Source: DATNFP01 sp035606335 (GTDB lineage Bacteria > Bacteroidota > Bacteroidia > Chitinophagales > Chitinophagaceae). From it: a stretch of DNA of 11,671 nucleotides. Below, piece after piece: positions 7,115 to 11,671 of this stretch. The notes under the pieces were generated by a model. It was not told where the DNA came from. It worked only from the letters and a program-made list of their open reading frames with translations, and did no database searches. The stretch is taken from NCBI GenBank assembly GCA_035606335.1, contig DATNFP010000202.1, forward strand, positions 1 through 11,671, written 5' to 3'. A program made the translations under genes and the position numbers. Within the stretch, counting starts at the first letter, position 1; the number at the start of each line of letters is the position of its first letter.

Positions 7115-8313
7115 GTGGTGTATTGCTGCAGTATTTTATAACCGATAGATGCTGCAACGCATATTCCTCCGATCATCCACCATAGTGATGTGAATCCATA
7201 ATATTGTGCAATTTCTGCACCCGTTCCGGGCCCTAATACCTGTGCTACTGACCATGAAATGGAATAAAGCCCAGCATATTGTCCACGATTGTTTTGTGTA
7301 GTTCTACTTATCCAGAATGAATTCATAAAGGGCATCGAAAGTATTTCGCCTAAGGTGACAGTAAGCATTGCTATAATTGCAAGGGCTCCAGCTCCCGGCA
7401 ATATATTAAAAATGATAAATGAGATCCCCGTCAGTAAAACGCCTACTGTAATGTATTGCAGGTTTTTTCTTTTTCCTTCCAGATTATAAATGATGATCAT
7501 TTCAAAAAAGGCAATTATCAATCCATTTAGCGCCATTACTACTCCTACGTATGAGGGGCTAAGATGTAATCTTCTTACATAATATACCGGAAGGGTCGTA
7601 AATAATTGGAAGAATGAATAAGAAAATAAAATAGTCAGAAAGATAAATACCAGGTAAGGTTTGTCTCTGTATGCAGACTCCTTATTGTCAATAACATTTT
7701 TCTCGTGTATTCGCTGGGTAGCTTTGTTTCTTGATGGCGCCAATACTCCGATCAATACAAATGCTGCACCTATGTTGGTTATTCCATCTATCCAAAATAG
7801 AAAATGGTAATTCCATGAAGCAACGATACCTCCGAAAGCACCGCCAATAGCCCATCCCAGGTTAATAGCCAATCTGTTTAAAGAGTAGGAGCGTGTCCTG
7901 TTTTCTTCCTTGCTATAATGTGCAATGGCAGTAGAATTAGCAGGCCGAAAAGACTCATTAACTAAGCTTAATAGGAAAGTAAAAATGCAAATAGTTAAGT
8001 AACTCTTCATCTGGCCAAGTATGAGGAAAAGAATACCACCTCCGATAAGTGCGAAAACCTGGATGAAATAAAAATTGAACTTATCCGTAAGCCTGCCACC
8101 AATCAACGAGCCGCATATTGCCCCAGCACCAAATAAAGACATTACAATACCTGCTTTGCCAATGCTTACGTGCATGCTTTGTGTGAGATATAGAGTCATG
8201 AATGGCACTACCATAGTACCACTACGGTTTACCAGCATCACAAAGGAGAGCCACCACGTTGATGATGATAATCCACTAAATGCATTTTTGTAAGCTGTTG
8301 CAATTTTGTTCAT
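7111..8313 (-). CDS. Major facilitator superfamily transporter
   Basis: A 400-residue inner-membrane permease with about 12 predicted helices in two halves, split by a polar loop around residues 200-220 (SRNKATQRIHEKN and following). The MFS motif A lies between helices 2 and 3 (GSLIGGRLTDKF, 68-79). NRLAINLGWAIGGAFGG in helix 5 resembles the drug/H+ antiporter-like MdtH/MdtG and YttB-type proteins. The substrate cannot be deduced; multidrug or metabolite efflux are the usual guesses. It stands alone on the minus strand. Its stop (TAA, 7111-7113 reversed) shares bases with the yggS stop. The ATG at 8313 has a matching promoter box 10 bases upstream, implying a very short leader. Confidence 0.9.
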   Translation of the reverse strand: MNKIATAYKNAFSGLSSSTWWLSFVMLVNRSGTMVVPFMTLYLTQSMHVSIGKAGIVMSLFGAGAICGSLIGGRLTDKFNFYFIQVFALIGGGILFLILGQMKSYLTICIFTFLLSLVNESFRPANSTAIAHYSKEENRTRSYSLNRLAINLGWAIGGAFGGIVASWNYHFLFWIDGITNIGAAFVLIGVLAPSRNKATQRIHEKNVIDNKESAYRDKPYLVFIFLTILFSYSFFQLFTTLPVYYVRRLHLSPSYVGVVMALNGLIIAFFEMIIIYNLEGKRKNLQYITVGVLLTGISFIIFNILPGAGALAIIAMLTVTLGEILSMPFMNSFWISRTTQNNRGQYAGLYSISWSVAQVLGPGTGAEIAQYYGFTSLWWMIGGICVAASIGYKILQQYTT

Positions 8314-8323
8314 TGATACCTTA

Positions 8324-8331
8324 CAAAAATA
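8324..8331 (-). promoter_or_regulatory. Candidate -7 promoter box of the MFS gene (TATTTTTG)
   Basis: The minus-strand octamer TATTTTTG matches the Bacteroidota -7 consensus TAnnTTTG and ends 10 bases before the MFS ATG. No -33 TTTG/TTG with 19-23 base spacing is seen. If used, the 5' leader is only a few bases long. It sits in the 102-base gap (8314-8415) downstream of the lpx operon, where I see no strong terminator hairpin. Confidence 0.4.
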
Positions 8332-8415
8332 TCTTAATTGATTGATTTTTATTTTTGAATTACGGAATTTCGAGAAATAAACGTAAAGCTATGGCGATAT
8401 CAATTCTGAGAAATA

Positions 8416-9033
8416 CTATTTGTAATCTTCCAGGATTATCTGCTCTTTACAGAAATAATACTCTCTTACATCGTTTGATGCAATAATTACAAGCCTGTTT
8501 TGGTTGTACTTCTCCATCCATTCTCTATATTGTTCGACACCCTGCTGGTCAAGATTAGTGCAAGGCTCATCTAACAGTAAGGCTTGCGAATCAGAAAAAA
8601 TAGCCTGTGCTAATTTTACCCGTTGTTTCATCCCTGATGAATAATCAGATAATGGCTTATCGGCTGCAGATTGTAGCCCGGTTATTTCTATTATATCGGT
8701 AATGCTTAAGCCTGGAAGTGGTGATTTAAAGCTAAAATGAAAATCCAGGAACTCTTTGAGTGTTAGTTCCTCTACTATTTCTTGTCCCGGCGCACAAAAG
8801 CTGGTGTGATGAAAAACCTCATTGGTTGCAATGCTGTTATCCTCAACAGTAAAAAGAACCTTGCCAGCTGACGGAGCCTGCATACCTGAGATAATACGTA
8901 GCAATGTAGATTTGCCACTGCCATTTGGCCCTAACAGGGCATAGTTTCCTGGCGTATTAAAAGTATAATTGATATCCTTAAATATCCAATGCCGCTGAAA
9001 GCGCTTGCCGGTGTGTTCAAGGCATATCTTCAT
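8416..9033 (-). CDS. ABC transporter ATP-binding protein, coupled to lpxA
   Basis: A 205-residue lone ABC ATPase domain that would power an unknown membrane partner. Walker A is GPNGSGKST (35-43, K41), a Q-loop Gln is likely Q84 in CAPGQE, the signature is YSSGMKQR (131-138), Walker B is ALLLDEP (D155, E156), and the D-loop is TNLD (159-162). The switch (H-loop) position reads IIASNDVRE: Asn187 stands where His is usual. The protein is shorter than most (about 220-250) and resembles CcmA/NatA-type export ATPases. Its ATG lies inside the 3' end of lpxA (17-base overlap, 9017-9033), so it is translated with the lipid A genes. No permease gene is in the window. Lipid or envelope export is suggested by position only; a heme/CcmA or drug-export role remains possible. 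Confidence 0.9.
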   Translation of the reverse strand: MKICLEHTGKRFQRHWIFKDINYTFNTPGNYALLGPNGSGKSTLLRIISGMQAPSAGKVLFTVEDNSIATNEVFHHTSFCAPGQEIVEELTLKEFLDFHFSFKSPLPGLSITDIIEITGLQSAADKPLSDYSSGMKQRVKLAQAIFSDSQALLLDEPCTNLDQQGVEQYREWMEKYNQNRLVIIASNDVREYYFCKEQIILEDYK

Positions 9034-9817
9034 TGTGGCGGCGAATATAACCCTTCATAATACCACGGCCTGTTTCACGAACGAATGAGATGATCTCATC
9101 ACGCTCATCAGATACAGGTATTTCGGTTTCTATAATGCTTAATGCTTTTGAAACATTATAGCCACGTACAAACAGAATTCGGTATATGTCAAGTATATGA
9201 TTGATCTTGTCGATAGAGTAGCCTCTGCGCTTCAAGCCTACAGAATTTACTCCCACATAAGAAAGCGGCTCACGGGCAGCTTTCACATATGGGGGGACAT
9301 CTTTACGTACCAGCGAACCACCGGTTACAAAAGCATGAGACCCGATACGTACAAATTGCTGTACAGCGGTAAGGCCAGCTAATACCACATTGTCACCTAC
9401 TGTTATGTGGCCGGCGAGTGTAGTATTATTGGAAAAGATGCAGTAGTTACCTATCTCGCAATCGTGAGCTATATGCGTATAAGCCATGATAAGGCAGTTG
9501 CTCCCGATCTTTGTCTTATTGCGATCCACAGTTCCGCGGTTAATAGTTACACATTCGCGGATGGTAGTATTATCTCCTATTATGGTAAGTGTATCTTCTC
9601 CTTTAAATTTCAAGTCCTGCGGAATAGCAGAAATTACAGAGCTTGGAAAAATGCGGCAGTTTTTACCAATTCTTGCTCCTTCCATTATGGTAACATTCGA
9701 TGCTATCCATGTACCTTCCCCTATTTCTACATTTTTATGAATAGTGGTAAAGGGGTCGATTTTTACATTTGGCGCAATTTTGGCGTCCGGATGTATGTAC
9801 GTAAGGGGGTGAATCAT
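9017..9817 (-). CDS. lpxA: Acyl-ACP--UDP-N-acetylglucosamine O-acyltransferase
   Basis: LpxA moves a 3-hydroxyacyl chain from ACP to the 3-OH of UDP-GlcNAc, the first step of lipid A synthesis; it is a cytoplasmic trimer of left-handed beta-helices. The 266-residue protein shows hexapeptide repeats over about residues 1-185 (for example AKIAPNVKI, ARIGKNCRI), then a helical C-terminal domain. The catalytic His is H118 in AYTHIAHDC, with H115 and H137 (LAGHITVG) matching other conserved active-site His. IPQDLKFKGE and IRECVTINRGT are diagnostic LpxA blocks and rule out LpxD. Its ATG overlaps the lpxC-fabZ TGA by 4 bases (9814-9817). Its 3' end contains the start of the ABC ATPase. Chain-length preference cannot be safely read. 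Confidence 0.97.
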   Translation of the reverse strand: MIHPLTYIHPDAKIAPNVKIDPFTTIHKNVEIGEGTWIASNVTIMEGARIGKNCRIFPSSVISAIPQDLKFKGEDTLTIIGDNTTIRECVTINRGTVDRNKTKIGSNCLIMAYTHIAHDCEIGNYCIFSNNTTLAGHITVGDNVVLAGLTAVQQFVRIGSHAFVTGGSLVRKDVPPYVKAAREPLSYVGVNSVGLKRRGYSIDKINHILDIYRILFVRGYNVSKALSIIETEIPVSDERDEIISFVRETGRGIMKGYIRRHNEDMP

Positions 9818-11283
9818 TTCTTATCTTTTCGAACGATTTGTGCTACTAATTCGGCTTCTGTAGCCAGTTTGTTACCGACATATGCGGTACCTCTCATTTC
9901 GCATATACCACGGCGGATAGGATTTAATAATTCAAGTTTCAGAATTAATGTATCCCCCGGCACCACTTTGTGTTTGAAACGTGCCTTATCTATTCTTATG
10001 AAATAGGTGTCGTAATTCTCAGGATCGCTGTAATTGTTAAGAGCCAATATACCGCCGGCTTGCGCCAATGCTTCAATTTGCAACACTCCCGGCATTACAG
10101 GATTTCCAGGGAAGTGTCCCTGAAAAAAATGCTCATTGAATGTTACATTTTTAATGCCCACTACATGGTTGTCACTAAGCTCTATGATCTTATCAACCAG
10201 CAGAAACGGATATTTATGCGGAAGTGCGCGTTCTATTTGTGTAATATCATAAATGGCTTGCTGATTGGGATTATAGCTTGGCACGTCTGATAAATGCTTA
10301 TTGCGTTTGATAAACTGTTTTATTCTTCTTGCAAATTCTACATTCGATGCGTGTCCGGGACGGCTTGCAATGATATGGGCCTTTATAGGATTACCAACCA
10401 GCGCAAGATCTCCAACAACATCTAATAACTTATGGCGCGCAGGTTCATTGGGGAAGTGCAATTGCACATTGTTCAATATCCCTTCCTGCTTTACTTCGAT
10501 TTTTTGTTTGTTGAATACTTTGGCCAACCTGTTCAACTCATCCTGTTCCACTATTTTATCCACTACTACTATAGCGTTATTAAGATCACCGCCTTTTATC
10601 AGGTTATTATTGAGCAGGTATTCTATTTCATGCAGAAAAGAAAAGGTTCTGCATGGAGCTATTTCGTTTTTGAACTCAGATATATGCTTAAGGGAAGCAT
10701 GTTGTGTACCAAGAACCGGTGAGTTGAAATCAATAAGAGTAGTTATCTGGTATTCGTTAGAAGGCACAGCAAGCATGTCTACATTTTTTACAGGATCATA
10801 AAAATGTATATTGCTATCTATCGTATAAACTATTCTTTTGGCTTCCTGTTCCTGAACGCCTGTACTTTCTATTGCTTCTATAAACTGCCGTGCGCTGCCA
10901 TCCAAAATAGGGATTTCAGGCCCATCTAGCTCAATCAATATATTGTCGATTTCCATACCTACCAGTGCAGCAAGTATATGCTCTACAGTATGTATCCTGG
11001 CTCCATTATATTCAATAGTAGTGCCACGCGATGTGTCTACTACATAGTCCACGTCTGCTTTTACTACAGGTTTATCAGGCAGGTCAACTCGTTGAAAACG
11101 AATGCCAAAGCCCGGGTTAGCGGGCTTCATTATCATATTTACCTGTGCGCCGGTGTGCAGGCCCACACCCTGCAATGATACCGATCCTTTAAGTGTTTGC
11201 TGGTTTTGGGCAGATGCTGTTTGCTGCACAGTTTCAGTATTTTTTTTCCTTGTCTCTGTCTTTGCTAAAATGTCTATACTCAC
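9814..11283 (-). CDS. lpxC-fabZ: Bifunctional UDP-3-O-acyl-GlcNAc deacetylase / 3-hydroxyacyl-ACP dehydratase (LpxC-FabZ fusion)
   Basis: A 489-residue natural fusion. The LpxC part (about residues 29-335) is the zinc deacetylase that commits the cell to lipid A. It has GVGLHTG at 39-45, zinc ligands H102 (HTVEH), H284 and D288 (HKLLDVVGD), E101, and catalytic H311 (GHASNVEFAR). The FabZ part (about 343-489) dehydrates 3-hydroxyacyl-ACP in fatty-acid elongation, with catalytic H390 (GHFPGNPVMPGV) and E404. No stop or frameshift lies between them; a short linker (about 331-342) joins the parts. The fusion is known from Bacteroidota. Translation starts at GTG 11283, overlapping the lpxD TGA (GTGA); no ATG is near. 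The first 28 residues are a polar Thr/Gln/Lys-rich extension before the usual LpxC start; a second GTG at codon 19 is a fallback start. Confidence 0.96.
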   Translation of the reverse strand: MSIDILAKTETRKKNTETVQQTASAQNQQTLKGSVSLQGVGLHTGAQVNMIMKPANPGFGIRFQRVDLPDKPVVKADVDYVVDTSRGTTIEYNGARIHTVEHILAALVGMEIDNILIELDGPEIPILDGSARQFIEAIESTGVQEQEAKRIVYTIDSNIHFYDPVKNVDMLAVPSNEYQITTLIDFNSPVLGTQHASLKHISEFKNEIAPCRTFSFLHEIEYLLNNNLIKGGDLNNAIVVVDKIVEQDELNRLAKVFNKQKIEVKQEGILNNVQLHFPNEPARHKLLDVVGDLALVGNPIKAHIIASRPGHASNVEFARRIKQFIKRNKHLSDVPSYNPNQQAIYDITQIERALPHKYPFLLVDKIIELSDNHVVGIKNVTFNEHFFQGHFPGNPVMPGVLQIEALAQAGGILALNNYSDPENYDTYFIRIDKARFKHKVVPGDTLILKLELLNPIRRGICEMRGTAYVGNKLATEAELVAQIVRKDKK

Positions 11284-11671
11284 TTTTTTACTTCCATGTT
11301 TTGATTGCTCAATAATGCTGTTAATTCCTGCACAGTTTCTTCCAGCTTCAGGAGGCGCTGCTGTAATTCCGGCAAATTTCTAAAAATTGCATGACTTTTT
11401 AAGGAACTTTTGTAATCAAATGCAGGTGCCCCGTTGATATTTGTATACGGTACTGTTATAGATTTAGAAAGGCCGCTTTTGGCTCCAATGCGGGTGCCGT
11501 CTGCTATTTGTATATGTCCAACCATACCTACCTGGCCACCTATAGCACAATTTTTACCAACTTTAGTGCTCCCCGAAACGCCCGATTGCGCAGCAATCAC
11601 TGTATTCTCTCCTACATCTACATTGTGGGCAATTTGTATCAGGTTGTCGAGTTTTACACCCTTCCGTATAT
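11280..11671 (-). CDS. lpxD: UDP-3-O-(3-hydroxyacyl)glucosamine N-acyltransferase, C-terminal part
   Basis: The last 130 residues of LpxD, cut by the right edge. LpxD adds the second 3-hydroxyacyl chain (N-linked) to UDP-3-O-acyl-glucosamine, directly after LpxC. The frame is open to the window end, so the GTG at 11600 is an internal Val and not a start. Visible are the LDNLIQIAHNVDVGENT block with the catalytic His, hexapeptide repeats (VIAAQSGVSG, STKVGKNCAIGG, IADGTRIGAKSG), and the PAFDYKSSLKSHAIFRNLP segment. A C-terminal amphipathic helix (PELQQRLLKLEETVQELTALL) could pack in the trimer. QIAHNV and the SGSTKVG motif separate it from LpxA. The stop overlaps the lpxC-fabZ GTG. The N-terminal uridine-binding domain lies beyond the window. 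Confidence 0.95.
   Translation of the reverse strand, partial: IRKGVKLDNLIQIAHNVDVGENTVIAAQSGVSGSTKVGKNCAIGGQVGMVGHIQIADGTRIGAKSGLSKSITVPYTNINGAPAFDYKSSLKSHAIFRNLPELQQRLLKLEETVQELTALLSNQNMEVKK

Noticed and set aside
8350..8415. Terminator for the lpx/ABC operon
   Set aside because: Only a small ATTTC-GA-GAAAT repeat with a 2-base loop is visible, too tight to form a useful hairpin.
9407..10006. 199-codon plus-strand ORF opposite lpxA/lpxC-fabZ
   Set aside because: It lies antisense to two well-supported genes, has a Cys/Ser/Tyr-rich composition without recognisable domains, and spans their junction.
10301..10801. 166-codon plus-strand ORF opposite lpxC
   Set aside because: Antisense to conserved LpxC sequence, with no family resemblance; a shadow of the AT-rich codon pattern.
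11598..11600. GTG at 11600 as start of a short acyltransferase
   Set aside because: The LpxD frame continues upstream through the catalytic QIAHNV motif to the window edge.
1..11671. Mobile element, CRISPR array, defence island or biosynthetic cluster
   Set aside because: No transposase, integrase, direct-repeat array, terminal repeats or defence-type genes seen; the gene content is core metabolism and envelope.

Overview
The window is an ordinary, gene-dense, chromosome-type segment from a member of the Bacteroidota, probably the Chitinophagales/Chitinophagaceae branch. The evidence is the LpxC-FabZ fusion, the phylum-type HMG-CoA lyase and CDF transporter, an MqnA (futalosine-type) menaquinone gene, moderately AT-rich sequence, absence of Shine-Dalgarno sites before most starts, and TAnnTTTG-like promoter boxes. 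The genus assignment is inference. I see no mobile element, CRISPR array, tRNA, rRNA or pseudogene. No intergenic gap exceeds about 105 bases.

Layout, left to right. (1) Bases 1-1856, plus strand: the C-terminal two thirds of a penicillin-acylase family hydrolase, cut by the window edge, and a small four-helix membrane protein overlapping it by ATGA. (2) Bases 1932-2918, plus strand: a cation diffusion facilitator, convergent with (3) a minus-strand pair, rnhA then a secreted LprI-like (DUF1311) protein, at 2926-3832. (4) Divergent from rnhA, with start signals packed into about 45 bases, mqnA (plus strand), followed by mvaB-type HMG-CoA lyase, panB and a YggS-type PLP homeostasis gene up to 7114. 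(5) Minus strand: an MFS transporter whose stop shares a TTAA with the yggS stop. (6) Minus strand from the right edge: lpxD (partial), lpxC-fabZ fusion, lpxA and an ABC ATPase, with every junction overlapping. This is a translationally coupled lipid A and fatty-acid operon.

How the genes work together. lpxD, lpxC-fabZ and lpxA cover the first three acyl/deacetyl steps of lipid A synthesis plus the beta-hydroxyacyl-ACP dehydratase that competes for the same acyl-ACP pool. The ABC ATPase is tied to this set only by position. panB (pantothenate/CoA), yggS (PLP), mqnA (menaquinone) and mvaB (leucine/HMG-CoA breakdown) form a loose run of cofactor and acyl-CoA metabolism genes.

I did not find a convincing new biological system. 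The points most worth a second look are the ABC ATPase with an Asn at the switch-His position coupled to lpxA, the CDF with an E-x3-N metal site and a four-Cys tail, the crowded rnhA/mqnA start region with a probable TTG start, and the conserved-looking small membrane protein coupled to the acylase.
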